From assembly GCF_964355755.1 (NCBI RefSeq), contig NC_092675.1, positions 18,616,912-18,676,911 on the forward strand: a stretch of 60,000 nt of DNA, read 5' to 3'. This document shows, piece after piece, positions 45,130 through 58,700 of this stretch (within the stretch, counting starts at the first letter, position 1; each line of letters starts with the position of its first letter). The notes under the pieces were generated by a model, which had not been told where the DNA came from, did not search any database, and worked only from the letters and a program-made list of their open reading frames with translations. This stretch comes from Antedon mediterranea. Lineage: Eukaryota; Echinodermata; Crinoidea; Comatulida; Antedonidae. Both the position numbers and the translations under genes were made by a program.

Positions 45130-47954
45130 AGGATTAACGAAAGAAAATAATAGCTCAACTTTCTTCTTTTTTCCCTCACAGATAGCATGCCTTACGTTCT
45201 TCAAAAAGCAATTTCCTATCATTTACGTGTCTATTACGTGTCTATTCATCCTCTCGTCAATCATATTAAATAACTACTATTTGTATATCGTCGATAGCAT
45301 GTGTTGATTATTATAATTTTGTCCCTCAATGTGTAACTTCTTCTCAATGTGCAACTACCTTAAATGGCCACAAATCCAAGTCTATCAAGGATCCCGTATT
45401 TCTAGCTTGTCACTGTTTTAGTCATCAAACAAAACTATTCTTTCTAAATTCTTTTTTTTTTCAATTACGTTTCTTGTTTTAAAAGTTGTCACTCAGTACA
45501 ACTATCTCAGATAGCATTGCTTAGATCACACTGTGTTAATTCAGAACTAATTAGGTGATTTGCATTTAATAGTACGGTACAGGCATTGTAGATATCAGAA
45601 TGTTTGTGTTTGTTTTGTCATGGTTCTACTCTTACTAGTTAAATGCTTTTTACTTCATCTTGAATATGACAATGACAATTTATGTATAAAATATTACAAA
45701 AAGCATCCCAGGAAAATAGCAACAACAATCGCACACCTGGTCCCTGCAGATATTATATTAATATTATTATTACATAGGCCACTAGGTAAAACATTTACAT
45801 ATGTAGTCCAAAATTCTTAATCTTAACATTATTTTAAAATTTAACAATAACCATATTATTTACACGGATCTCGCATATTTCATATTGTAATCGTTTTAAT
45901 CATTGTAAAATATGTAGAATCTGTCAAACATTAATTTTGATTGTATCATTTCAATATCGACAGTATCGTATAACGCGTTAGCCACTGATGCGTTTGATCA
46001 CCGACGCGATGATGACGCAAATGTAATTGGTCGCGGCAGCATTTGTCGGTCATTTCAATTAACTCTATCAAGTATAAACATAGCCATGAACCTAATGATG
46101 ATTCGCAAAGCTGCTGCATCTTGATTTTATTTACTTGATAATCCACAGTATTCAATGTATCAATGAATTATTACATTCACCATTAATACGCACGCGTAAT
46201 GGATATCCTTAAAGATTTTTTTCAGAAAATATTTACAGTTAAAGACCTACATTTGAACTGTGATTGAACATAATGTATAGATGAGGTCCAAGATCAATAA
46301 TTAAGAAAGTATTTTATTATAAATTGTTGCTTCACAGTATAGATTGTTCTAACAGAATACTTTCATTTTGAAACTTTTTTCATCTTGAATTTAAAGAGAC
46401 AGTATGCGTTTGATCGTTTGATCGTGCTTAAAACACTTCGATTTCTCAATATATTACTTTAATTTCTTGACAGTATATAATTCATATATTATATACGGGT
46501 GTCTTTTTAATAACAAAATAAGAAAGCTTATATTCCATAAGTTTGTTGGGATATATTTAGGTCCTAGTTTCCTTCATAGGGATTTATTTTGATACGAAAA
46601 TCAAGTAGGCTTTAAAATTGCCTCGAAAGAAATGTATTTAACCGACATGATTCGTGCAGCCCATCATCAGGACATCATATTGGTACGTATTATTTATTTA
46701 GTTAATTAAAACCCCGTGCCATTTCATCGCGTAGAATTTCTTCCTCCATCCAAAACTAATTTAATAATGTCAAAAACCTATTTTGGAATAAACATATTCG
46801 TAATTAAATTCATTAGACAATGCCTCTTTAATCCAATTGTATCGGAACGGTCTTAGGACATAGGCCACGAGGCATTGGGATTCACTGCAAACTGCTAAGG
46901 TGATAAAACGTTAATTGCAGTTCTTCCTGATGTTACCGATACAAGAGAGTAAAAATCAATAACTCCTATTAAATTACATTATCACACCGTCCACATGGTA
47001 CCTTGCCGCATAATTCTCTTCCGTGAATGTTTCATGCTTAAATTATCTTCCAACAGAAGTTGTTACCAGCACTTAATTTTTTTAGACGTGACTTTGAATT
47101 TATTAAAACTCCACAGGGACATATTATAACTCGTTGGCCTCTTGTTTTAGTTATTAATATTACTTAAAGAAATTAAACAATAAGGAGAAATTATAGCTAC
47201 GACTTGACGTGGCTTAATTCATATTCTTTTATTTCAGAGCTGATGTTGTTTGCAATCAAGATTAATTATTTTTATGCCTTAGGCAACCTTTGTTATTCAT
47301 TTTTTTTTTCTAATTAATCATGATTGTTAAATTATATTTATAGTGAAACCAATGTAATCAAAATAATAATAATGTAGTGTTTTCATTGAACTTGATAAAC
47401 TCGTCCTTGTAAGACTCTATGAGAACATTACTGTGTTAAGGTTTGTAAAAATTTCAATAATATTATAACATGAATGTAATGCAACAAAGTATCGCAGAGG
47501 TATAATGAGTCACGATTTATTCACATCAATTTTGTTAACTTATGTTAAGCAATAAGCATTTCCTACTTGAGATTTATGGTACCTAGTATGGATTTTTATT
47601 TCATAAAGACATAACGATTTTAACGATTTTAATAGGGAACTTGTAAACTTATACGATCAATTGAAATGTCCGATACAAGATCAGAGAGGGCAGCAAAAAC
47701 CCGGAGGTCGCAAAGTGATAACAGCCCGGAAATTACTTGTACCGCGGACGGTTGAAAATCTACCAATGAAATTAATCAGAAATTTTATTTTAAAATTCTT
47801 AATAATATCTTCCTAATATAAGAGATAAATATGGAACAATATCGTATAGGCCTGTCGTAATGTTGTCGAATCTACCTTTCGCGGTACACATGGAACAGCT
47901 AGGATGAATATTTTTTGGAGTAGGCCTAGGCCTATTATATATACACTAAAATTT
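45130..47954. other. Intergenic, no gene recognised
   Basis: AT-rich, no coherent coding frame. A short CG-containing patch (45975-46045) has no associated exon. Confidence 0.4.
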
Positions 47955-48068
47955 GCATAATACAGGCACCAAATGTGATACATTATTATGTGACACAACT
48001 GTATGATGAAATTCACCTATTATACTGGTAACAGATAATGTCATAATGTGGAGATACAGTACATGGTA
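47955..48068. repeat. Repeat family E, copy 3 (partial)
   Basis: TGCATAATACAGGCACCAAA, TGTGATAC and the tail AATGTGGAGATACAGTACATGG. The left half is missing. Confidence 0.5.
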
Positions 48069-50939
48069 TGGTTGTTTTCAATGTTATGGTTGTTTTGAAT
48101 GTTATATTCAGCCTGCGGATTTGTTGAGTTACACAGATAACATACTACATTTTGACTTATTAAGAAAACGATGCGTAAAGCCTTCGTGGTCTTCACATCA
48201 GTAACACGTTTTCAATAAAAAAACATTAAAATATATGTAAAATTGTAACCGACAGGCCATCAACTGGAAAGGTATTATTTTATTATTGAGAATGGAAGTG
48301 TTTGTCGAAATGTACACGTCAATGCGATGTTAAGCCCATGTTCCTCAAATAACTGTTTTATCTAAATTATATATAATTTGTTTATAATGTTATATCATAT
48401 AACTATAGAAGACAAAATATACAAATCAATATTTTGATTATACCGTTCGTGCATTAGACAGTCAGCAAAAATGACAGTGATTTTGAGAATTGATTTATGC
48501 GCAGGCAGTGTTCTCTTCAATAGGCGATATTCTATGATTTTACTATTTACTGAGCGAATGCTCCAGAAAGTTTAAACCTTTCATAAATGATGGGTTGTAT
48601 TATGATAGCGGTCCCAAGCCCATACATTCATATATTATTTTGAACTCGTTAAGATGACATGCTCATTGATACTAATCAAAATAGCTTTTATTGCTTTCTT
48701 TCAATACTATACAGAATCGTCACTCTATATACTACCTGTTTAAGGTCCATTAATAGATATATAATAAAATGTAAGACGTTGCTTTAACTACTAATTTCAT
48801 TGCACGTGCGATTTTTATTTCTTTTCAAGTGAGGTATTTTGTTTCAACCTCAACATGTCAAATATTTCATACAACCATGGTAGGTTGCTTCTATGTTAAA
48901 ATGCCTTCACTTTATCATTTTTCAAATGGGGTTTGTGGCTATAATAAGGACTATGATTTACATTTTATTTATGAAACATCATTTACCTCTCAAATTGCAG
49001 GCCGACCAATCGCTGACTAAGTCGGTTCAACATTGCCTATAAGTTTGCATGGTTGTGTGTGACGCAAGTCAAAGTTGATATATTTACCCGTACCGTGGCC
49101 AAAGACACTGGGGTCATATGAATTGTGGGAATTGTGAAGCTGCTCTTTTATATAAGCTTACCATTGTTTTCCTAGTCGTTATTCCTGAACCTTTTCGAAT
49201 AGTAGGCCTAATACAGTACATACTCAATTGTTTCAGTTTTTAAGTAGAAACATCAATGCTACATTAACTTAAATATAGAAGGTATTAATCCCAATTCAGC
49301 TCTCGGTCCATGTGAACTTAAATAGCTGTCTATACAAATTTACGATAATATAGTACGCATACACACGCTGACAAGTGTTCACGTCTTTTACCTTATTATA
49401 TTACTTTTTATTACCCATTGGGATTATACCAGACATTTAATTGACATTTTTTTATACTTGCTGTTAATTTCAAAGCATCAATAATGGTCACAAAATAGGT
49501 TTGCTTAAAACCTCACATTCTTGGCACTCTCGCGTTAACACGTAAAACTCTTTTCACACTGGATAAATATATTATAGTGCTTCACAATAGGAAATGACAA
49601 TAATCCGCTAAACCTAGCACTAAAAATGCCATGAAGGTGATATTTGATATGAAGGTCATCTCTAAGATGATGATTGCACCTAAAATTCATAATGTCACTT
49701 ATATTAAAATGAAAGACTGATTATAAAAAAAAAATCGTATTCGTAGACAATTCATTGAGGTAATACGTAAGCATTTGGTTTCTCTATAAATCAAACAACA
49801 TTGTTATTCTTATAGACAAATCTTCAAACATCAAATCCATATATAGTCAATGAAACGCGTAAAATAAGTATGTCCACACCCGGCGGATTTGCTCAGGGGA
49901 GTTGATCATGCGTGAATGTTATAATATATACATTATATTTATACATATTCACATACATATTTACATCATTTAATCACAAAAAAAGATCATATATTTTAAT
50001 CATAAATTTACAAAATATTCATTCGTATTTTCTAAAAATCATACATTCAAATAACATAAAGGATCACCAAAAATGTGTAATTTATTGCCATTTTGTTACT
50101 TATCTTATATATTTTAAACAAAATGTAAATAACAAATGCAAATGATTTTATGTATATATTCAGTAACTACTTTTAAAGTTGCAACATAAAAATGAGAGGA
50201 AAAAATATGCTTAAAAATATAATATTTATAACAAAGTATGATAATAAAGGTGGGACGAACCCACACAAGACAAAAACAAATTGTAAAAACGAAGTACTTT
50301 GATGGAAGCAAGTCTTACTATCATTAAGAAAAGCCTTAATATCCCGAATAACTCCCAAAATGTGCGGTTCTCAAAATAATTATCACCAAATTGTCTCCTA
50401 ACGTGCAATAAATTGATTAGTTTTGATTTTAATTAATAGAGATATGCATATAAACAATATATCATTTTCCGCTCTTTTCAAATTCTGAATCTGGAAATAT
50501 TTCTATATACACATGCTATACGGTCACCCACTGGATTGGGTCAGATTGCATGATGACGGTTGTAATACGATTGTTTTCAAACTCGAGTATAGTGGTCAGC
50601 AGCCTGTGTATACAAATATCCATTTCCAGGTAATACGTAGTAGACGTGTTTGTTTCAAACACAATTGATTGAACCAGGAATAAACAGCTCACCATAGACG
50701 GTAATCAAGATGTATGAAAAGCTATTGTAAGACGTCATCATTTATGTTCTGCCTCCAAAAAATGGATCCAACATTATATTGATGAATATACGATTTATTT
50801 ATATTCAATAAATCCAATCCACACCAGGTGACAAAAGGCTTGGTTCTTTATAATTTGTCCAGGGACCCGGTTAAAATAACGTGCTGTTCCTTTTGTATCA
50901 CTCAGCTACTGATCGAATTTTGGTGAGCTGTTGGTCCCG
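48069..50939. other. Intergenic, no gene recognised
   Basis: AT-rich. Very AT-rich low-complexity sequence at 49910-50110 produces overlapping random frames. Confidence 0.4.
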
Positions 50940-50942
50940 TTA

Positions 50943-51112
50943 AGGCCAATTTACACACAGGCGAGCGGTTAACCGCGTAGCTTGTCCTACGTAGAATCTG
51001 TACTATCATCAGCGGAAACTGCCCATCCGCTCCGAGTTGTGTAAATGATCATAAGGAATAACGTAGATTATATATTCTATTACCGTTATCACTCGTCTGT
51101 GTAAATTGGCCT
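50943..51112. mobile_element. 170-bp MITE family B, intact copy
   Basis: TIRs AGGCCAATTTACACA and TGTGTAAATTGGCCT, with an exact TTA duplication at 50940-50942 and 51113-51115. The interior contains GCGGTTAACCGCG and TCCGCTCCGAG. It is the best-preserved copy of the family (others at 20826 and 26616). Confidence 0.9.
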
Positions 51113-51338
51113 TTAGAATGATCCATGAATTCCTCCACGGGTCATGTGGCAGATGCACGCAGAAGAACACTGTATGATCTCCCGACGTAGGCCAACTCCA
51201 TAAACTCATGTGCACCGAAAATGACTCATTTTGTCTATCTGCCTTCTATTCAATTCGTTATATTCAACCACCATTATGGATATTATGTTCAGCATTTTAC
51301 AATTAGATCTACTAATATCTAATTAAGTGTTGTTTTTT

Positions 51339-51400
51339 AGTCGCATGAAGCTCACTATATCGGTTGGTTGGTCGGTCGGTCGGTTGGTCGGTAAACACTT
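51339..51400. repeat. GGTCGG-type repeat, copy 3 (inverted)
   Basis: TTTTTAGTCGCATGAAGCTC, ACTATATCGG, then a TTGGTCGG run. It is the reverse complement of the elements at 10763 and 11383, with the GTCGC palindrome at its end. Confidence 0.65.
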
Positions 51401-51849
51401 ACTTGAGCACGCGACTGCAGCTATGTATATGGCCTTGTTATTTTACACGTCCAAAGCGCTGCTAATCCATACTCCAAGAGACATTTCTAAACTATTTGAC
51501 GTTTTATTCTGTTTGTATCATGCTTAAAGGAATCATGTTCATGTGACATCATTTGAACACAGGTTCTGCAATTGCAGTTTTACTTTTAGTAAACAGTGTG
51601 ATAATCCAATTCGGTATTTGGAATAATAAGAAACATTTTAAACAAAGTGGTTTATTTCAAAAATTGTTTCCTTAAAATATGTAAAACACAAAGAAGAGAA
51701 TAACTAATGTTAAAGAAACAAACTAATATAATGAAGAGTTGACTTCAAGGTACGGTATTCAACAATCGAAAACACAAGATGTATGTAGATGGATATGAAT
51801 ATGGCAAGACATCTCAAGACGTTTGTCAACCAAACGATTTTCTATAATG

Positions 51850-52210
51850 CATTAGCACTGATTGGCTAGCTTGTTCCACGTGAATTAAAATCCTTCACAA
51901 TTCGATACGCTACTAGAACAGGAGGCAGACGATGAACTGTTCGCATCTTACAATCCTCTCCATAATTCACATCAGTACCTTGATTTGACTATTACGTCAT
52001 GATTTCATCAACTCCTTCAAATCGTTAGGCAAACAAGCGTACGCCTGCTAACGTGATGATAATTTGATAAAGACATCGAACTATGATTGTTCCGCGTTTT
52101 CCCGCCCACTTTTTGAAGTTCAATAAAAACATCATTTAAAACGTCTTGTTAGCCAGAACGAGTGGATTCGCAGTTGAGCTAGGTTTAATCGACTTGGAAC
52201 GATAAAACAC
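51850..52210 (+). promoter_or_regulatory. Possible promoter and untranslated first exon
   Basis: An inverted CCAAT (GATTGGC, about 51859) and CCACGTG E-box (about 51877) precede TTTTCCCGCCC (about 52098), an E2F-like site. A stretch without poly-A/T tracts (52141-52210) then ends in a strong donor, CAC|GTAAGT (GT at 52211). No coding exon follows that I can recognise, so any gene would extend beyond this window. Weak. Confidence 0.2.
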
Positions 52211-53639
52211 GTAAGTTATAATATTCATTTTCTTTCAGCGTAAAAATGTGTATACTGTTAATTTTATATCACCCAATTAATTTAGAATATAATTATAAGA
52301 ATTAGCACATCATTTTTCATATATTTACTATCAGTTTCTTTTAAAATGTCTTAAAATCTGTTTCCATTTCTTATCTTGAACGTATATTTCAAGTTTGTTA
52401 TACACAAAACATGAAACAGTCCTACAGTTTAGATTTACTGTATTCTATAGAGTTTTAAGGTAACGTTTATCGTGTTATTTTTCTCTTTGTAAGTCATTCA
52501 AATGATTATTGATTTCTTTCAGCCTTAATGTGTTTTATTTTGTTTGGTTGATTATAATAGTTTTTAGTTCAATTATTGCGGTATCGGTAAAATAATTGGA
52601 AGCGATTTAAAATATTATTAATTAACTTAGTGCATATTTGGCATATATAAATATTCTGGTTTAGTTTAGTCGGTTGGTATTCAAACAAAACTCGTTAGAA
52701 ATTATACTTGCCTGCATCGTAATAATATGTTAATGTATTTTATTTCTTTTAGCATCAATGCATTGTATAAGTTATTATTAGTAAGAACACAATACACATT
52801 AGCAAAATGTTATCTACTCCAAAATATTGAAAAATTAGTATACGTCTATAATTCAACGTCCGTCCACTTCAAGCGCATTGGTTCACTTTTTTTCTTCTAC
52901 TTATTCTTTAGTTAATTATTTTGTTACTGTATTCTTGTTGCGTGGAAAAGTACTCAACAAACTCTTCTGCTAAAGATTTATAAAAAAAAATATACAAAAA
53001 GAAAATTAAAGATGCCAAGAAGGGTTAACCCTAACCCAAACTTTGAATAGGCCTAAGGTAGGCCTATTTTGTAGTTTGAATAAAAGTACTCACTATTGCA
53101 AAAAAAAAAATAAATAATAACAAAATCAATGATTTTGCTTATTTAAATAGTAATAAATTTAGCAAAACAATCATTGAATATTGTTTTCTTTAAACTACGA
53201 TTTTGTCAGATAACAATTTTTTCAAATCCAATTTTTGTCATATTAAATAACTATGTGACACTAAAATGGCCCATTTAACTAACAAGGTTCTTTCATGAGA
53301 CAATGTATCTTTAACTTGTTATAACGACAAAAGCATCATCTTAGTAAAATATATTACATTTGTGAATGTGCACGATTTTAATTGAAACAAGAATGGCTTT
53401 TAGCAAAATTATGAATCATCGTTAAATAATTAAAAGTGTTTTGTACTTTTTGACAATCAAAAATAATAAATGTGAAGTTCGGACATCAGCGGTAAATGTA
53501 TCTTTGAATTATGGAAATTGGGTTGAATACCACACTCGCAATCTATGTATTATAGCCAGGAGATATATCGTACATTTCCAAAATGACAAGATATGTACAC
53601 ATAAGAAAGTGTTATTAACATAACATGACTATGTACAAC

Positions 53640-54100
53640 CCGACCGACTATACCATGGTGTACAAACAAACTTATACCAATGTGTACAAACAAACATATA
53701 CAGTACCATGGTGTACAAACACACTTATACAGTACCATGGTGTACAAACACACTACAGTACCATGGTGTACAAACACACTTATACAGTACCATGGTGTAC
53801 AACCAAACGTATACAGTACCATGGTGTACAACCAAACTTATACAGTACCATGGTGTACAACCAAACTTATACCATGTTGTATACAACCAAACTTATAACC
53901 ATGTTGTACAACCAAACTTATAACCATGTTGTACAACCAAACTTATAACCATGTTGTACAACCAGGCTATACCAAACTTATACCTGTTGTACAAACACAC
54001 TTATATCATGTCGTACAACTAAACTTATATCATGTCGTACAACCAAACTTATATCATGTAATACAACCACACTTTTATCATGTTGTACAACCATAATACC
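53640..54100. repeat. 25-29-bp minisatellite with a shift in unit length
   Basis: Units of 29 bp based on ACCATGGTGTACAAACACAC, TTATACAGT change to about 25 bp (AACCATGTTGTACAACCAAA, CTTAT) after about 53870, and then to diverged TATCATGTCGTACAACC forms to about 54092. Because 29 and 25 are not multiples of three, all three frames give similar Trp-Cys-Thr-rich peptides; none is a gene. Confidence 0.93.
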
Positions 54101-54109
54101 ATTATACCA

Positions 54110-55584
54110 TTATCGATTTGAAGCGGGTTTTTCCTTATACTATCCATTGAGATTCACCCACTGTAGCATTTGGTTTTCAGTGATTTGCCTTTTATTTATA
54201 TCATGTTGACATAAACGGAACTGGACCAATACGATATTTGTCTTATTGTGACGTAAATACATTTGCGTTATCAGTCACTTTTCAGTCAAAAGCTAATTAC
54301 ATCTGAACATTATTAGTAAATGACAACATTTGTCGTAATGGCGTTGTGACTGTCATCTAAAAACATAGTCGAACTAATTGTCAAGTTGTGCTTTGATATG
54401 CCACGAGACTTTATAAGAGAATCCGATTTCCTGACTGTGTATTCCTGCTGATATCTGCAATATATTAATGTTAATTCTGATTTTTTTTTTCAATATTGTT
54501 AGTGTATGAAAAAAAATTGTATTTAAAAATTAAATATAACATTACATAGCATTTAATGTAATTAGGTTGAATGAATTTCAGATTGATTTAGTGGATCAAG
54601 AAATAGGACGCACATGTACATACGGTATTTGTTTTATACTGATACATTAAATAGAAATTGTACTAGTAATATTAGTAGGCCATGCTAATTTGTGATTTAT
54701 TATATAGATATACAGATTACGTTCTTAATTTTACTTATGTATAATGGTATTTAACAAATTGTAATTAAAAAGTATACTTGAATTAATTTCATTCTACAAT
54801 AATAATATCTCCATTATCTGTATGCTAATTGAGATTGCTATTTACAGACTGGTTTCTTAATACTTGTTAATTGAATACTAATGGAAATTCAACGAAACCA
54901 TTAAATTTGTCTAAATGAATATTTCAAACAGAAATATTTTTTTTAAAATTAATAATTTACCATGAACTATTTTTGGCTTGATTATGCATAAAATTGGATG
55001 GGTGGTAATAAGTGCAGTATATTTTTCAACGTTAATCCCATGTTATACTTGTGTATATATTAGATTGTACAAGATAGTTTTCCACCCGTGGCTTATATTT
55101 GACATCGTTACTAGCATCGAGCTGCCTGAATAAGCAAAAAGTGACCACTGTGAAATGATATACGAGTTTAAAATGATACGCTGTTATCATCATTATTTTA
55201 TATTAATTTAATCTTGATGAAACTTTTGATATATGAAACGCTATATTTTCGATTAATTATTAATTTATTAAGTCGGAATTGACGCCTACTGTGACAATTA
55301 ATCTTAAAATCAAATGCATTTGTATAAATTGGAATACAGCAAAGTCATCAGTCCTAGCTTATCGATAATGTAAAAGATTACTTAAATAATACTGGTTATG
55401 GGACTCGGAAACTGAGAACTTTACAAGATGATTCCAAGCCTAAGAAAGTCTTGGGCATGGTAATGTAAATAACTGACTGTATTGATTTTAATACCGTTCT
55501 CAAATCATTTAAAAAGAATATTAAGGCTCCTTTCCCAAGAATAAAAGACTATACCAGCCGATTCTCGGTACTGTATATATTTCT
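54110..55584. other. Intergenic, no gene confirmed
   Basis: AT-rich. The only coding-like piece is 55358-55459, listed as a finding. Confidence 0.4.
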
Positions 55585-55752
55585 AAGCATCATAGGAATA
55601 TTTGGTAATACAACATCACATGTGTTTCACATGTATCTAGAAGTAACCTAACCTTACATGATAAAGGCACCGCATGTTATATCGATGGGATTTTGTAGTA
55701 ACAAATATGTCTATGATATTTGAATAGATAGAATGTGGAGATACAGCACTGG
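55585..55752. repeat. Repeat family E, copy 4
   Basis: AGCATCATAGGAATATTTGG, AATACAACATCACATGTG, AACCTAACCTTACATGAT, AAAGGCACCGCATG and the tail AATGTGGAGATACAGCACTG. It is nearly the same as copy 1 over the first 60 bp. Confidence 0.7.
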
Positions 55753-58700
55753 CAATACTATCAAGTAGAAAGTACAAGCATGTTTAAATCGTATTATATT
55801 AAACCGAAGCTCACCGAAGTTCTTTGACTTTCCTGACCCACAGGTCACAGCGAATGTTAAACTATATTACCCTTATCATTACAACTGTGATCCATCACAT
55901 TTTCAAAAGTAAACATAATTATGATTGGTATATGCATCAGAGGGTATAATTATGGATGATAATAACATGGTATGCACTAAGTTCAAATGTGGTAAAATCC
56001 GATATCACAGATACTGCCGATATTGGTAGATGGTGATGGTGTAACCTTTGAAATGTTATTGACCTTGGTGTTATTAAAGATTTGTTGTAGCGTTGTCTTT
56101 TAAATAAGTGTAAAATCTTTTTTATGATGTTTTAACATCTCGAATTGATATGACAAACGTCCGAAAGTTTCCATACCATAGGCCAATATGAATATAACTG
56201 AAGTTAAATTTTTCAGTTGAAACACAAAATGAGCAATTGAGGATATAAATAAGTTGACATATAAATAGTTGTCGCATGTAAGTATTTAAGATTTTTAAAA
56301 ACTTATTATAAAATAAACGTGTAATATAATTTTACAACATGCCCTTCTTTTAATAAACTCTGTAAATAATTCTTATCACGGTATAAGATATATTGACGTC
56401 TCAGCCAACGTGCGTTGACAAACGTCTAAAAACACACTTCCAGAAGACGGTCAATGTACATTGACCATAACGTTCTATTTGACAACGTACAAACAGTCAA
56501 ATAAATTAATGAACGTGAAATTTATATTGAATCACTACATCGTAGTGGAACTGTGACGTCCCCAACACAATCGAGAAGACACCAAGTTTCGTCACAGACA
56601 AATCGGTTGGAATTTTTGTAAACAAAAATGTAATGTGGTGGTCGAGTAGAGATTAAAATTATTAATTATTTTTTTTGTCTTATGTAGGATCGACCCACTT
56701 TTATTTCTTCATCAATAAAATGTTCGTTTACAATGCATTGCACATGAGTAATGTAATGATACAATACAATATAATTGACATTAAGTAACTTTCAGTACAA
56801 TAATACAATAGTATAAGGAAGAAAAAAAAAATTTCTTCTATGTTATACACTCTTTACACGTTTTTCAATCCTTAACAATGTACGTATAATTTACCACAGA
56901 ATTCTTTATTTTATAACTCTTTTCATCTCTTTCAGGCAATCAAAAAAAAGTTATATTTTACTTTACCTAAATATCAATTTTATAAACGTTAATTTTATAC
57001 CTTGCTAAATTGTTACGGTCCATATCTGACCACATTTTTTTTTTGCCTTTTCTTTATTTTATTAAAAACTCACAATTGATTATACCTTCTAACTCCGCAG
57101 TGAAAATTATTAATTATTAATCGAAAATTTTAAAGGTGAGGATTGTACGGTCCTAACAGTCAACAAAGCTTTGCTCAGAAGATTATCTTTATTTTTAAAT
57201 GTCATATGTCGAACTGAACAACACCTTAAACATCAGCGCATCACTAACATGCCATGAAAGGTAATTAACCAAGATCAACAGTGTATACTTTGTAAGTAAT
57301 TAGAAAAATGAGAGAAATATGATGTTATACTAAATACATATTTCAAATAATATATAATTGCTACATTAGTGATAGCCTCTTCAAGGATTTTACCCATTAT
57401 CTTAATTACGATCGTTGAGGTTATCTAAGGCTGTCATGCTTCGATTTAATCTGGATCCTTTAGATACATTTTGTGTCTGTGCTCCAATTGCTTTACGACA
57501 TAGATAGAGTATAACTCAGCGGTGAAGGAAAATTAAAAGTGAGCCTTTGTATGCTCAAGCTATAATGGTCACCCGTATGTATATGAGCCATATATGACTC
57601 AAACTGTATATGCCTATCTTTTATTGCTAGAGGCAATCTAATCATGGTTCAATTGGAAAACTTATATAGGTCTGGTTATCGGTAATTTGGAGTATAAGTA
57701 AAAAAAAAGCATGATTATTATAATTGTCAAAAGCAAGTCAATACCACATGTCTTTTGTTATTTTATATAGAAGAAGGCGTGTATCATGAATTACGGATAT
57801 GTTTTATTATTATTATTATTATCAACATGGTTAGACTCTGACATGGTGAGCGTTCGATTACCCATGACATTATGGTAAATCCCTGCGTCGGACTCAATTT
57901 TGCTCGAAATTATAGGACCCTAAGTTCTGTATCACATTCATTGTCGTAATCCGTTTTTAGTGCAGACGTTTTGGAAAAATGTCGTAATGCATATCCTAGG
58001 TCGAGGCAAATCGAAAGATACGACCGTTAGCTCTCTATTTATAAAACCTGTGTATATAACAAACACGTTTTTTAAATATTAGTATATTACTGTTGTTTAC
58101 GCCAGAAACATTCTTAACTGTAAATCGGACTTGTTCGCAATCTGTTAAAATGATTTAAATGAAACGCGAGTCAATCGTTTTTGATTAGCAATACGAAGAG
58201 CTACATTAATTTAGCCTTTTGTACCGTACACGTATATACATGTTGTCACCGTTGATACTGTTGACGATTCGGCCTATAAAAAAACGCTCAGAAACGAACT
58301 TTTTTACTCGATCGACAGCTGCGTAGCCGAGTGGCGCTTTGTGGAACGAAATTTTCCGATTTTATTACGGCAATAAGAATCGTGTTTAATTATTATGAAG
58401 TAATTAAACAAATACTATTTCTACATTTTTGTGTAAAAATAGCATTAATTAATCTTCTCCACCCCTCCCATGATTGCATTTCAATAATAGTTATTACCAT
58501 TGGAATTACACGATTTCAACACGATGATGATCTGACACGTTGTATTACTATCGCTGTATACGATATTTAAGACATACTTATCTGAGACTGATTTAAGTAT
58601 TAGTACTGATGCTTTCAGCTATCTTGACAGCAGTGCAGTATGTCTTTTTCATTACATGTTTTTATAGATGGCTTTGACCTCGATATATCAACATGTTCAT

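Noticed and set aside
49912-50408. Cluster of overlapping 60-77 aa frames on both strands
   Set aside because: AT-rich low-complexity sequence; hydrophobic Ile/Tyr/Phe-rich random translations with no conserved motif.
53550-53948. Overlapping frames rich in Trp-Cys-Thr / Tyr-Lys-Gln
   Set aside because: Translations of a 25-29-bp minisatellite; the same peptide appears in all three frames.
58320-58345. tRNA-Ser/Leu-like 5' end GTAGCCGAGTGGCGC
   Set aside because: No anticodon arm, T arm or matching acceptor strand follows.
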